From an uncultured Lachnospiraceae bacterium (GTDB taxonomy: Bacteria > Bacillota > Clostridia > Lachnospirales > Lachnospiraceae), in contig CAJUDQ010000032.1 of assembly GCA_910585215.1 (NCBI GenBank), positions 1 through 37,617 of the forward strand: 37,617 nt of DNA, given 5' to 3'. Positions 1-6,862 of this stretch are shown here, piece by piece (position 1 is the stretch's first letter; each line of letters opens with the position of its first letter). The translations under genes were made by a program, and so were the position numbers. The notes beneath the pieces were generated by a model, which saw only the letters and a list, made by a program, of their open reading frames with translations, did no database searches and had not been told where the DNA came from.

Positions 1-369
1 TTTTATATTTATAAATATAAAAGAAAAAAAGGTATTTTACAAGATTTTTGTAAAGAAAAACCATTTTATTTTATAATTAAATATAAAAAACTAATTTATA
101 AAAATTTATCTCTCAAAAGTGAGATATTTTATTGAAAAAGCTTCAAAAAGTTTTCGTATTGCCATAAATTGCTTTTTGTATAAATTTCATGATATACATT
201 AAAATGCGAAAAAAATAACAATCTCTATAATATATTTTTACAAAATATACCTGAAAAAATGCTGATTGTACCAAACATATTTTTCTCCTATGATTTATTT
301 GATATAATAATAGAATTATGATTCAGAAAATTTAAACCATAGATAAAATTTCAGGAGGTGCATATAATT
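1..369. other. AT-rich non-coding region upstream of the chemoreceptor gene
   Basis: No open frame of note is seen. The stretch is very AT-rich. A weak hairpin (ATCTC at 108-112 with GAGAT at 121-125, followed by a T-rich run) could end transcription from outside the window. A TATAAT at 303-308 is the best -10 candidate for the downstream gene, but its -35 is poor, so the promoter call is tentative. Confidence 0.5.
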
Positions 370-2370
370 GTGTTAAAAACAATTAAAGGAAGACTTACAG
401 TTAGTGTGATAGGTATTGTTGTAGCAAGTATTCTTCTGACTACAACCGGAATTATGATTGTAGCAGGTCGACGTATGATTCAAAATCAGACGCAGGCTTT
501 GCAGCTTAATGCGGATAAATATGCAGAACAAATCAATACATGGATTGAGAATGAAAAAATGCTTGTAGATGGAACCGTAGACAGTATCGGAGCCGGAAAA
601 AATCTGAACACTGAATTTATTCAATCTGTTGTGGATACTCATGCGGACAAAAGGCAGGAACTTTTAAATTTATATTGTGGAACAAAAGACAAAAGATTTA
701 TTCAATCCAATAAAACAGCAACCATACCAGACGGTTATGATCCTACACAACGCGGCTGGTACAAACAGGCAGCAGAAGAAAAAACAATCATTGTAACAGA
801 CCCTTACTGGGACGTTATGACAAATCAGATGTGTACGACTATTGCAGCACCGATTTATATAGAAAATGAATTTGTGGGAGTAATCGGTCTGGATGTAACA
901 CTTGCTACTGTGACAGATTTAACGGGAAGTATAAATTATGAAAAAGATGTGTATGGTTTTCTGGTAGACAGCAGTGGACAATATGTCGCACATAAAAACA
1001 GAGAATATGAACCGACAGAAAATACCGCAGTTGCAGTCACTGATATTATGCCGGAACTGAAAGAACTGATAGAAGATACTGACAGCGGTGTAAAAAAACT
1101 TGCAGATTATGATGGAAACAGCAGTTATTTTGCAATAGAAGAAATAAAAGGAAGCAACTGGAAACTGGGTGTTGTAGTACCAACAGTAAATGTTACCGAC
1201 TCACTTGTGGCAATGCTTTCCGTTGTAATTGTGATTGCATTGATAATTATTCTATTTGTGGCGCTGTTTATGGCCGGATTAATCGGAAAAATGCTTGCAC
1301 CCATACAAATGCTTAAACAGTTTGCATCTGGAGATTTTTCTGAACGTATGGTGATTGAAAAAACAATTCCGAAAAAGTACAAAAATGAGACGGAGCAGAT
1401 TAAAACAGCAACAACAGAAGTCAGGCAGCAAATTCGGGATATTATTTTAAATACAAAGCAGGAAGCAAAAGAAGTCAGCATAATTGCGGAAAGTACATCT
1501 GCAAAAATGACTGTTTTAACTCAAAATATTGTCAATATTTCCAATCTGGTCAGACAAGTGACAGAACAGACAATAAATGCAAAAAATCTGACAAAAAATA
1601 TTGGAAATAACGGACTGGAACTGGGAACTGCCATACAAAATGTGGCAGAAAAAGCAGACGAAGCTGCAAAGCAGTCCAATGATATTATGGAAACGGCAGA
1701 AAGACAGCATAAAGCTTCCATACAGTCAGCAAAGGAGGCTGTTGCACTTTATCAGGAAACAAGAGAAGATTTGGAAAAAGCAATTACAGACAGCAAAAAA
1801 GTGGAAGAGATTCATACTTTGACAGAAGAAATACTTGCTATCAGTTCACAGACAAATCTTCTGGCATTAAATGCATCGATAGAAGCAGCAAGAGCAGGTG
1901 AAGCTGGAAAGGGATTTTCTGTAGTTGCTGATGAAATTCGACAGCTTGCAGATAATTCAAGACAGGCAGTAGATAAAATACAAAGCGTAACAGCAGATGT
2001 GATAAAAAATGTTGCTTTTTTATCTCAAAATTCTGAAAAGCTGCTTGACTTTATGAATGGAAAAGTAATGAAAGATTATAAAGAAATGACAGAACTTGCA
2101 CAGACTTATCAAAAGGATGCAGCATTTTATAATGATATTTCTGGTGAATTGGGAATTTCCTCGAAGGAAATGAATAAAAGTATGATTGAAATCAGCGATT
2201 CTATTGCTGCAATTACAAACCTTGTGGAAAAAATAACCGAATTTATGCAAAGTATGGAAAAATCAGCGCAAAATTCCGATAAAAATTCGGAAATTGTAAT
2301 GAAACAGATGGAAGAACTGTTTCAATTAAGTGAACTTTTAAATCGAACTGTGGATTCTTTCCGTATATAA
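370..2370 (+). CDS. Methyl-accepting chemotaxis protein with amino-acid-type dCache sensor
   Basis: Membrane chemoreceptor that would signal through CheW/CheA. The GTG at 370 is preferred (666 residues) because an upstream GTG at 358 overlaps the AGGAGG at 353-358. A membrane segment lies at about residues 11-33, an extracellular dCache domain at about 36-275, a second membrane segment at about 278-304, then a short HAMP-like stretch and the cytoplasmic signalling helix bundle. The hairpin tip at about 486-516 has the invariant MCP signature (QTNLLALNASIEAARAGE). In the dCache domain Y123, R128, W130, Y131, Y146, D148 and D175 follow the spacing described for amino-acid-binding dCache_1AA domains, so an amino-acid ligand is a fair prediction. 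No C-terminal CheR-tether pentapeptide is seen. It appears to be chromosomal, outside the mobile element. Confidence 0.93.
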   Translation: MLKTIKGRLTVSVIGIVVASILLTTTGIMIVAGRRMIQNQTQALQLNADKYAEQINTWIENEKMLVDGTVDSIGAGKNLNTEFIQSVVDTHADKRQELLNLYCGTKDKRFIQSNKTATIPDGYDPTQRGWYKQAAEEKTIIVTDPYWDVMTNQMCTTIAAPIYIENEFVGVIGLDVTLATVTDLTGSINYEKDVYGFLVDSSGQYVAHKNREYEPTENTAVAVTDIMPELKELIEDTDSGVKKLADYDGNSSYFAIEEIKGSNWKLGVVVPTVNVTDSLVAMLSVVIVIALIIILFVALFMAGLIGKMLAPIQMLKQFASGDFSERMVIEKTIPKKYKNETEQIKTATTEVRQQIRDIILNTKQEAKEVSIIAESTSAKMTVLTQNIVNISNLVRQVTEQTINAKNLTKNIGNNGLELGTAIQNVAEKADEAAKQSNDIMETAERQHKASIQSAKEAVALYQETREDLEKAITDSKKVEEIHTLTEEILAISSQTNLLALNASIEAARAGEAGKGFSVVADEIRQLADNSRQAVDKIQSVTADVIKNVAFLSQNSEKLLDFMNGKVMKDYKEMTELAQTYQKDAAFYNDISGELGISSKEMNKSMIEISDSIAAITNLVEKITEFMQSMEKSAQNSDKNSEIVMKQMEELFQLSELLNRTVDSFRI

Positions 2371-2482
2371 TGTTATTCAACGAAACAATGCATGGTTTGA
2401 TGACCTGTACACATATCCGGACGTTTTATTATAATATAATAATGTAGAAAGGATAACTTAATATCCATACGGAGGAAAATTT

Positions 2483-2749
2483 ATGAGTAGAAGTTATAAA
2501 CATGTACCATGCTATAAAGATCATAATCGTGGAATGAAAAAATGTTCCAATAGAAAAATACGCAGAAATTATTTTATCATACTATCTGGAATGGCATATA
2601 AAAAACTATTTTGTTCTTATGAAATATGCGATTATAAGTTTATACGTTCATTTGCTTCTTATAAAAAGATATTTTCTGAAAATAACCGTAAAATGTATTC
2701 AAATAAAGAATTGTATAGAATGTGGTATAAAGATTACAAAATGAAATAA
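2483..2749 (+). CDS. Small conserved basic protein of unknown function
   Basis: An 88-residue, lysine-, arginine- and tyrosine-rich protein starting MSRSYKHVPCYKDHNRGMKK. The start is set by GGAGG at 2471-2475. The opening MSRSYK...KD...G.K...NR..RR is a pattern I recall from small uncharacterized Firmicutes proteins, some near phages, but no function is known to me. It carries three cysteines and no membrane segment. It stands alone between the chemoreceptor and a strong terminator, so it looks monocistronic and is the last gene before the putative integration site. Confidence 0.7.
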   Translation: MSRSYKHVPCYKDHNRGMKKCSNRKIRRNYFIILSGMAYKKLFCSYEICDYKFIRSFASYKKIFSENNRKMYSNKELYRMWYKDYKMK

Positions 2750-2799
2750 AATGAACTTGTTAAACAGATGACTCCTTATATAGTGACAACATTTAAAAG

Positions 2800-2823
2800 C
2801 ACCTCAATCTGAGGTGTTTTTTT
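2800..2823 (+). terminator. Rho-independent terminator after the 88-residue protein
   Basis: Perfect 7-bp stem CACCTCA / TGAGGTG with a 3-nt loop, followed directly by seven T residues (2817-2823). Confidence 0.9.
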
Positions 2824-2875
2824 CTGATTTAAGGATTTTTTAAAAGGAAACAGGGTTTGTAGAATTATTATATTT

Positions 2876-2903
2876 AATAAATCCTATAAATATAGGATTT
2901 ATT
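2876..2903. repeat. 28-bp near-perfect palindrome beside the element boundary
   Basis: Arms AATAAATCCTATA and TATAGGATTTATT (13 bp each) flank an AA centre. There is no T-run on the plus strand typical of a terminator. It lies just outside the candidate att core and could be an integrase or host-factor arm site, an operator or a bidirectional RNA hairpin. The function is unknown. Confidence 0.6.
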
Positions 2904-2939
2904 CGTATTGGAATAAATAAAAAAATAGAAAAAAATACT

Positions 2940-2960
2940 CTACTAGTGACAGGCTAGTAG
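2940..2960. other. Candidate attachment-site core (attL) of the element
   Basis: CTACTAG-TGACAGG-CTAGTAG: two perfect 7-bp inverted arms around a 7-bp centre, the geometry expected of a tyrosine-recombinase core site. It sits just past the terminator of the integrase gene, between chromosomal-looking genes and the element. The partner attR is not in the window, so no direct repeat can confirm it; it could instead be an operator or RNA hairpin. Confidence 0.4.
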
Positions 2961-2965
2961 CACAA

Positions 2966-2988
2966 TAAAAAGAGGCCAAATGGCCTCC
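2966..2988 (-). terminator. Terminator of the integrase gene
   Basis: GAGGCC / GGCCTC stem with a 4-nt loop, read on the minus strand and followed by a T5 run (A residues at 2967-2971 on plus). It lies immediately after the integrase stop codon. Confidence 0.85.
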
Positions 2989-2991
2989 TTT

Positions 2992-4026
2992 TCATATTTT
3001 TTCTATGGCGTTTCTTAATTGCTCGATATCTTTATGTGTATATATTTTTTCTGTAATATCATTACCAAAAGAATGACCAACCAATTTTTTTATACATATT
3101 TCATTCGCTTCAGCATTATTTAACAAAGTAACAAAAGTGTGGCGGCAGTCATGCGGTGTATGGTATGTCTGGATTCCAGCGTTTTTTACGGCAGTTTTGA
3201 AATCATTTGTATATTTTTGTTTGTTGTTTTTAAACCAGCCGTCGGACTTGCGGGAACGTACCATTTCGATGATTTTTGAGTGTATGGGTACAATTCTGTT
3301 TTTTCCTGCTGTCGTCTTGATTCCGCCCTTATATGTGAGGTTCTCAAGGTCGATATCTTCCAGCTTCAAAGTGAGCAATTCCCCAATTCTCCACCCACTA
3401 TATATCAGGATAAGAACCATATCAATATTATCTATATGATTTTCATATGCTTTCCAGAGTAAATCTATTTCTTCTGGTGTGAAAGGAACTCCATGCTCGT
3501 CATCATCTGGTTTGAAGATTTGAGTGTAGGCAGAATAATCTTTTTGAACATAATCATATTCTAGTGCAAACTTGTACATTTGCTTGAAAAGATTTTGTAT
3601 ATGTTCCAGATAAGCATGAGATAATGTATGGTCATCAAGAATTGTTTGCATTGCCTGAGTACGGATATCTTTAATTGGAATATTATAAAGTGTAGAACAT
3701 TTTTTAAAAGCTGCCTTTGTGCAGTTTATGGAACTAAGAGAATATATTTTTTTGCTTTTATTGTATTTCCGGTCATACCATAATTTATACAACTCTGCAA
3801 ATGTGATATTGGTAGCAGAAATATCATAAGGATTTCTGTTATAAGCAATCAGGGCAGCGGTGGCTTCATCTCTGTCAGCGTATCTTCCAAGTACATCATA
3901 TACTGGATAGTAGCGCTCATCCATGCGGGTATTGACACGTACTTCATAAGGAAGTCTGCGGCGGCCGGAAAGTTTTACAACAGTTCCTTTGCCGTTGGCT
4001 CTTCTTAAAGGTTTTCCTCTTGGCAT
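2992..4026 (-). CDS. int: Tyrosine integrase
   Basis: Site-specific recombinase of 344 residues that would integrate and excise the element. The basic N-terminal arm-type DNA-binding region (about 1-60) is followed by a SAM-like core-binding domain (about 70-170) and the catalytic domain (about 180-344). All catalytic residues are visible: R213 in YSGWRIGE, K237 in GGIKTTAGK, H292 and R295 in HDCRH, H318 in LVGHS and nucleophile Y329 in KIYTH. Length and order fit phage/ICE integrases of the Tn916/CTn class. The start is set by AAGGA-like sequence before the ATG. The gene reads toward the candidate att core. A GACGTCA site lies about 30 bp upstream of the ATG, matching the operators at the RHH genes, so it may be controlled by one of them. 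No excisionase gene is obvious next to it. Confidence 0.95.
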   Translation of the reverse strand: MPRGKPLRRANGKGTVVKLSGRRRLPYEVRVNTRMDERYYPVYDVLGRYADRDEATAALIAYNRNPYDISATNITFAELYKLWYDRKYNKSKKIYSLSSINCTKAAFKKCSTLYNIPIKDIRTQAMQTILDDHTLSHAYLEHIQNLFKQMYKFALEYDYVQKDYSAYTQIFKPDDDEHGVPFTPEEIDLLWKAYENHIDNIDMVLILIYSGWRIGELLTLKLEDIDLENLTYKGGIKTTAGKNRIVPIHSKIIEMVRSRKSDGWFKNNKQKYTNDFKTAVKNAGIQTYHTPHDCRHTFVTLLNNAEANEICIKKLVGHSFGNDITEKIYTHKDIEQLRNAIEKI

Positions 4027-4054
4027 ATTTATACCATCCTTTCTTAGATTCCTG

Positions 4055-4062
4055 CGACGTCA
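4055..4062. promoter_or_regulatory. GACGTCA site upstream of the integrase
   Basis: CGACGTCA about 30 bp before the integrase start repeats the site found three times around the RHH genes at 6.0-6.15 kb. Location and sharing suggest an operator; this is inference. Confidence 0.4.
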
Positions 4063-4090
4063 CAAGAAATTTTTGGGTATAAAAAATCAC

Positions 4091-4171
4091 CTACTTGCAA
4101 AGCATATGAATATCTTCGGAAGTATTATAATAATCCTCTTCTGTGTAAAGTTTTTGTTGTGCCAATGCCAT
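4091..4171 (-). pseudogene. Remnant of a Uma2-like nuclease gene
   Basis: A 26-codon frame starts MALAQQKLYTEEDYYNTSED and then stops. This resembles the N-terminus of Uma2-family (PD-(D/E)XK) proteins common in this group, which continue for about 180 residues. A shifted frame just after the stop reads QVGDFLYPKISCDVAGI, reminiscent of a C-terminal end, so an internal deletion is possible. It has a ribosome site (GAAGGTG) and could still be translated into a short peptide. The family assignment is from memory of the first 20 residues only. Confidence 0.4.
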
Positions 4172-4278
4172 AGTATAACACCTTCTTTTTTTAATTTTAG
4201 AAATTCAACCATTTCATATTGGTTTTGGCAACCTGCTTTATAATAAATTATTATTTTTAGTATTAGTTGATAATTTGG

Positions 4279-4485
4279 CTACATTTTTAATCCATAACCA
4301 GAATTATAAAATTTTGTATATTGTGAATTGCTCATTGTGTTAGGAAATGAATTTAATATATTCAAAATTTTATCATAATTAAAGCAGGGACAAATACAAT
4401 AAATTTGTGCATAGGAATCAATTCTTTCTTTCATGGAAGTCTTATCAAGAATCCATTTGTTATCATTTCTTTCATAAATCTTAAC
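4279..4485 (-). pseudogene. Orphan open frame without a usable start, probably a gene remnant
   Basis: An uninterrupted frame of 68 codons between a TAA at 4486-4488 and the TAG at 4279-4281. Its first ATG is internal (4432-4434, 51 residues) and has no ribosome site. The residues look protein-like (for example CICPCFNYDKILNILNSF) but I recognise no family. It lies downstream of the repressor gene and in the frame the repressor would enter if its C10 tract lost one base. The rest of 4172-4537 shows nothing else. Confidence 0.3.
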
Positions 4486-4537
4486 TTAAAACCTCTTTTT
4501 GCATACAATAACACTTTTAAAAATATATCTAAAATAT

Positions 4538-5008
4538 TTATTGTTTAGGGGGGGGGGTAGTGGATAGCTTTATAATATCCTCATGTATTTTGTCAAGTTC
4601 TTCTGGGTTATTTATATTGTCACTATGAGCTGCCATAAGGGTCGTTTCTTTTGTATATTTAGGAATATGTGATAATTCTTCAACTCTTTTTGTTGCTTCT
4701 TGTTTTCCAGTTACATTTAATTTATCATAATGTTCTAATATTTTTAAATTATTATTTGAATGAATAAATTCATCTCCATATTCATCAAATAGTATCTTCC
4801 TCTTTACATCTGTTCTTCCATATAAAAAATCTATATCAACATTAAAATAATCAGCAATTTGTTCAAAACCATCAGGAGAAGGAAGCCTTTTTCCGGTTTC
4901 CCACATTGCAATGCTACTTTTAGAAACGCCTAGTTCCTTTGCCATTTGTTCTTGGCTAAATTTTTTATCAGTGCGTAAAGAAAAAAATATATTTTTAAAA
5001 TCATTCAT
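4538..5008 (-). CDS. XRE-family transcriptional repressor (CI-like)
   Basis: Likely the master repressor of the element. The ATG at 5008 (156 residues) has AGAGGG at a good distance; a GTG at 5017 is an alternative. The helix-turn-helix lies at about residues 5-62 (SQEQMAKELGVSKSSIAMWE...). The remainder has the LNVTGKQEATKRVEEL... segment common in Firmicutes ICE repressors. I see no IrrE-cleavage or LexA-type peptidase signature. It is divergent from a Cro-like gene, and both promoters contain copies of the same 13-bp operator. The last codons are encoded by a run of ten C residues (TPPPKQ), so slippage would change the C-terminus: one base fewer extends the protein by about 20 residues, one more stops it at once. 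Confidence 0.88.
   Translation of the reverse strand: MNDFKNIFFSLRTDKKFSQEQMAKELGVSKSSIAMWETGKRLPSPDGFEQIADYFNVDIDFLYGRTDVKRKILFDEYGDEFIHSNNNLKILEHYDKLNVTGKQEATKRVEELSHIPKYTKETTLMAAHSDNINNPEELDKIHEDIIKLSTTPPPKQ
4548..4557. repeat. Poly-G/C10 tract inside the repressor gene
   Basis: Ten consecutive G residues on the plus strand in otherwise AT-rich DNA, within the 3' end of the repressor gene. Such tracts are prone to replication slippage and also to assembly error. Confidence 0.9.
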
Positions 5009-5032
5009 TATGTTCACCCTCTTTCTAAATAT

Positions 5033-5061
5033 ATAATATCACCTTATGTGAATTTTGTAAA
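5033..5061 (-). promoter_or_regulatory. Repressor promoter (PRM-like)
   Basis: On the minus strand TTTACA (5056-5061) and TATTAT (5033-5038) are separated by exactly 17 bp, and operator O1 (5039-5051) fills the spacer. It drives the repressor gene leftward. Confidence 0.75.
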
Positions 5062-5147
5062 GAAAAAATTACATTTAGTGATAAAAAGTTCTTGACAATA
5101 GTTACTGATAGTGATAATATATAAATGCGTTTAATCACTAATTGTGA
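5039..5147. promoter_or_regulatory. Operator cluster O1-O4 of the genetic switch
   Basis: Four related 13-bp dyads: TCACCTTATGTGA (5039), TTACATTTAGTGA (5069), TTACTGATAGTGA (5102) and TCACTAATTGTGA (5135). Their starts are 30, 33 and 33 bp apart, about three helical turns, so bound dimers would lie on one DNA face. O1 and O3 sit in the spacers of the two divergent promoters. A fifth copy is at 5367. Confidence 0.75.
5092..5120 (+). promoter_or_regulatory. Early rightward promoter (PR-like)
   Basis: Consensus TTGACA (5092-5097), 17-bp spacer and TAATAT (5115-5120). Operator O3 lies inside the spacer and O4 just past the predicted start point, so a bound repressor would block it. Confidence 0.85.
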
Positions 5148-5163
5148 GAAAGGAGGAATAGAA

Positions 5164-5361
5164 TTGAATACTAGAAAAATACGAGAGAATCTCATTTCAT
5201 TAAGAGGAAACAGAACTCAAAAAGAAATTGCAGAAGCTATTGGTATATGTCAAAGTACATATGCTATGTACGAAATCGGGCAAAGAGTTCCTAGTGATGA
5301 AAATAAAAAGAAACTTGCAGATTTTTTTGATACAACAGTGCAAGCTATTTTTTTTGATTAG
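5164..5361 (+). CDS. Small XRE-family regulator (Cro-like)
   Basis: A 65-residue helix-turn-helix protein and the first gene of the rightward operon. The start is a TTG at 5164, chosen because AGGAGG (5151-5156) is 7 bases upstream; a longer frame from 5125 would lie over the promoter region and O4. The helix-turn-helix is at about residues 15-40 (TQKEIAEAIGICQSTYAMYE). By size and position it should compete with the divergent repressor for the same operators, as Cro does; this role is inferred. Confidence 0.85.
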   Translation: MNTRKIRENLISLRGNRTQKEIAEAIGICQSTYAMYEIGQRVPSDENKKKLADFFDTTVQAIFFD

Positions 5362-5366
5362 ATAAA

Positions 5367-5379
5367 TCACTTATAGTGA
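5367..5379. promoter_or_regulatory. Operator O5
   Basis: TCACTTATAGTGA, a perfect 5-bp dyad with a TAT centre, between the Cro-like gene and the next regulator. It matches O1-O4 and may modulate read-through or an internal promoter. Confidence 0.6.
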
Positions 5380-5406
5380 GATAGAAGAAAAGAAAGGAGG
5401 ACTGCC

Positions 5407-5676
5407 ATGCCACCAATAAGAGATATGACTATGCTCAAGATGAACTCCACAGTTATTTTAATTGCAATGGCAAAAAAGGAATGGGAGCCAAAAGATTTAG
5501 CGGAACATGCAGGTGTAACTTATCACATTGCCTGTACAGCGAGAAGAGGCTGTCTCACAAAGCCTAAATATGCTGGAAAGATTGCAAAGGCTCTTGGATT
5601 GGAAGTGGAAGATATTGTAGAAACAATACCAAAAATAAATTGTAATGAACAGATAACTTTAGAGGAGGTCACATGA
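5407..5676 (+). CDS. Small helix-turn-helix DNA-binding protein
   Basis: An 89-residue protein with AAAGGAGG 8 bases before the ATG. Residues about 14-75 (ILIAMAKKEWEPKDLAEHAGVT...KIAKALGLEVEDIVE) fit an XRE-type fold of the compact ICE/phage kind. It is co-oriented with the Cro-like gene and follows operator O5, so it belongs to the early operon. It may act as a second regulator or excision activator; no direct evidence separates these. Its stop overlaps the next ATG (ATGA). Confidence 0.75.
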   Translation: MPPIRDMTMLKMNSTVILIAMAKKEWEPKDLAEHAGVTYHIACTARRGCLTKPKYAGKIAKALGLEVEDIVETIPKINCNEQITLEEVT

Positions 5677-5758
5677 ACAAGTTTTTAGGCAGGTAGCTTT
5701 TAAGGTGAAAGCAGTAGCGGCAGTGTCAGAAAGGATAACAATAATTGAAACAGAGTAG
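5673..5758 (+). pseudogene. Possible frameshifted 28-codon gene
   Basis: An ATG overlapping the previous stop, with AGAGGAGG upstream, gives only MNKFLGR before a stop. If the T5 run that follows had one more T, the frame would read on for 28 residues (MNKFFRQVAFKVKAVAAVSE...) to the TAG at 5756. A single-base loss is therefore suggested, but the open frame is too short to be sure. Confidence 0.25.
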
Positions 5759-5876
5759 AAATGTAACAATCCGCCTTCCAAAGGAGCTGAAAGTCGAGCT
5801 GAAAAAGAAGGCGGTAGAGAGAGGATGTTCATTAAAAGATATGATTATATTTATTCTTTGGAAACATTTTTCGTGA
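5745..5876 (+). CDS. Tiny ribbon-helix-helix (Arc/CopG-type) protein
   Basis: A 43-residue frame starting at TTG 5745 with AAAGGA upstream. The sequence NVTIRLPKELKVELKKKAVE followed by RGCSLKDMIIFILWKHFS is a textbook RHH domain: a beta strand with alternating residues and two helices. It overlaps the oppositely oriented RHH gene tail-to-tail by 26 bp. It would be a DNA-binding dimer, probably an autoregulator. Neither the TTG start nor expression is proven, but the fold signature makes a chance frame unlikely. Confidence 0.6.
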   Translation: MKQSRNVTIRLPKELKVELKKKAVERGCSLKDMIIFILWKHFS

Positions 5877-6024
5877 GCCATTCTTCTATGATAAATTCAA
5901 TTTGTTTGCCAGTGGAGCGTTTATTTTTCTTAGCTTCAATTTTTATGGCTTCTAGCAATTCTGAATCTATGCGGAGAGTGAAACGGGAATCTTCATCTTT
6001 TGTATAAGGGTCTTTTGATGACAT
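5851..6024 (-). CDS. Ribbon-helix-helix regulator
   Basis: A 57-residue Arc-like protein. The ATG at 6024 is chosen for AAAGGAGG at 6032-6039; an extended frame upstream lacks a ribosome site and crosses the promoter. Residues about 12-52 (DSRFTLRIDSELLEAIKIEAKKNKRSTGKQIEFIIEEWL) form the strand-helix-helix. It is divergent from another RHH gene, and the shared 120-bp intergenic region holds three GACGTCA sites, the likely operators of one or both. The same site before the integrase hints at a role in excision control. Confidence 0.8.
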   Translation of the reverse strand: MSSKDPYTKDEDSRFTLRIDSELLEAIKIEAKKNKRSTGKQIEFIIEEWLTKNVSKE

Positions 6025-6039
6025 AAAAAAACCTCCTTT

Positions 6040-6143
6040 CGACGTCATGCTGACATTATACATTATATAAAAAGAAAAGTAAATCAGACACTTGACGTCA
6101 AAAATAATGTATGCTATACTGTAAAAGAAAGGGGATGACGTCA
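6040..6143. promoter_or_regulatory. Divergent RHH promoters with three GACGTCA operators
   Basis: Rightward promoter TTGACG (6092-6097), 17 bp, TATACT (6115-6120). Leftward promoter TTTACT (minus; 6078-6083), 17 bp, TATAAT (6055-6060). GACGTCA occurs at 6041-6047, 6094-6100 and 6137-6143; the last two belong to an identical 14-mer, TGACGTCAAAAATA, repeated 43 bp apart. The middle site overlaps the rightward -35, consistent with repression. Confidence 0.7.
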
Positions 6144-6148
6144 AAAAT

Positions 6149-6313
6149 ATGACAAATAACGATATAAGAAAAAGATATACTTTCAGAATACCAGAAGAAC
6201 TTTATCAAATGGCAAAAGCTAAGGCAGACCAATTAGGTATATCAATGAATGCTTTGTTATTAGATATATTGTGGGAGTGGAAAAAGAAGGAACATATAAA
6301 GGAAAAATTATAG
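6149..6313 (+). CDS. Ribbon-helix-helix regulator
   Basis: A 54-residue protein: KRYTFRIPEELYQMAKAKAD and QLGISMNALLLDILWEWKKKE give the RHH strand and two helices. The ATG at 6149 follows a TGACGTCA site; the nearest purine run (AAAGGGG at 6128-6134) is far from it, so translation may be weak or the site itself may control ribosome access. It is divergent from the RHH gene at 5851-6024 and is the third RHH gene within 570 bp. Confidence 0.75.
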   Translation: MTNNDIRKRYTFRIPEELYQMAKAKADQLGISMNALLLDILWEWKKKEHIKEKL

Positions 6314-6333
6314 TAAGAAACGGAGGCGGACAC

Positions 6334-6492
6334 ATGGAGATAGAAGGTGTGCAGGTGAAAGGAACTTTTGATGTGCAAAAATTTTTTGATACATTGGCGA
6401 TGATATTATCCCAGAAATATGGGGTGACAATTACGGTAAAAGTATCAAAAAAAGAAGATGAAAGACTGGAACAGGAAAAACAAGTTGTATGA
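6334..6492 (+). CDS. Small hypothetical protein
   Basis: 52 residues from the ATG at 6334, selected for CGGAGG at 6321-6326. The sequence (MEIEGVQVKGTFDVQKFFDTLAMILSQKYGVTITVKVSKK...) suggests a small alpha/beta protein with a charged tail. No family is recognised. It lies at the start of a run of small genes with short gaps or overlaps. Confidence 0.6.
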   Translation: MEIEGVQVKGTFDVQKFFDTLAMILSQKYGVTITVKVSKKEDERLEQEKQVV

Positions 6493-6517
6493 AAGTGAAA
6501 GACGGACTGGGAGCTAA

Positions 6518-6650
6518 ATGGAGCAGCAGGTAAAAATCTGAAACGGGTTCGATAGAAATATGTCTTGAAAATGTTTCTCAGGATAAAAATACTGTTATTC
6601 CGTTTTTAGATACACTTTATGAACGAATTAAGAAGGAGATTAAATTTTAA
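6518..6650 (+). pseudogene. Small gene broken by a +1 base in an A5 run
   Basis: From the ATG at 6518 the frame stops after seven codons (MEQQVKI). Reading one A fewer in the run at 6532-6536 opens a continuous 43-residue protein (MEQQVKSETGSIEICLENVS...YERIKKEIKF) that ends at TAA 6648-6650, exactly overlapping the next ATG (TAATG). Start, ribosome site, length and coupled end all fit a real gene, so this is a frameshift or a sequence error. Confidence 0.6.
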
Positions 6651-6862
6651 TGAAAGACATAGAGAAAGCTATACAGGAAAAAAAGTTTATGTTTGGGATT
6701 CCGGGAGCAGGTAAAGGATATGGAAAGTTTTACAAAGTATTAGGATATTGGATTGAAGTACATGGAAATGGGGAGATTGGAGAGATAAGAAGACAAGACA
6801 GAAATACTATGGAGATAGAACAGGACAATATGTATAACAATGATAAGGAAAAATATAAATGA
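6650..6862 (+). CDS. Small hypothetical protein
   Basis: 70 residues, start coupled to the preceding broken gene (TAATG) and end overlapping the next gene (ATGA), so it sits in a tight operon. GIPGAGKGYGKFYKVLGYW superficially recalls a P-loop, but the GxxGxGK spacing does not fit a Walker A motif and no Walker B is present. The C-terminus is polar and charged. Function unknown. Confidence 0.6.
   Translation: MKDIEKAIQEKKFMFGIPGAGKGYGKFYKVLGYWIEVHGNGEIGEIRRQDRNTMEIEQDNMYNNDKEKYK

Noticed and set aside
6650..6862. P-loop-like GIPGAGKGYGK in a small protein
   Set aside because: The spacing does not match Walker A, the protein is only 70 residues and no Walker B exists.
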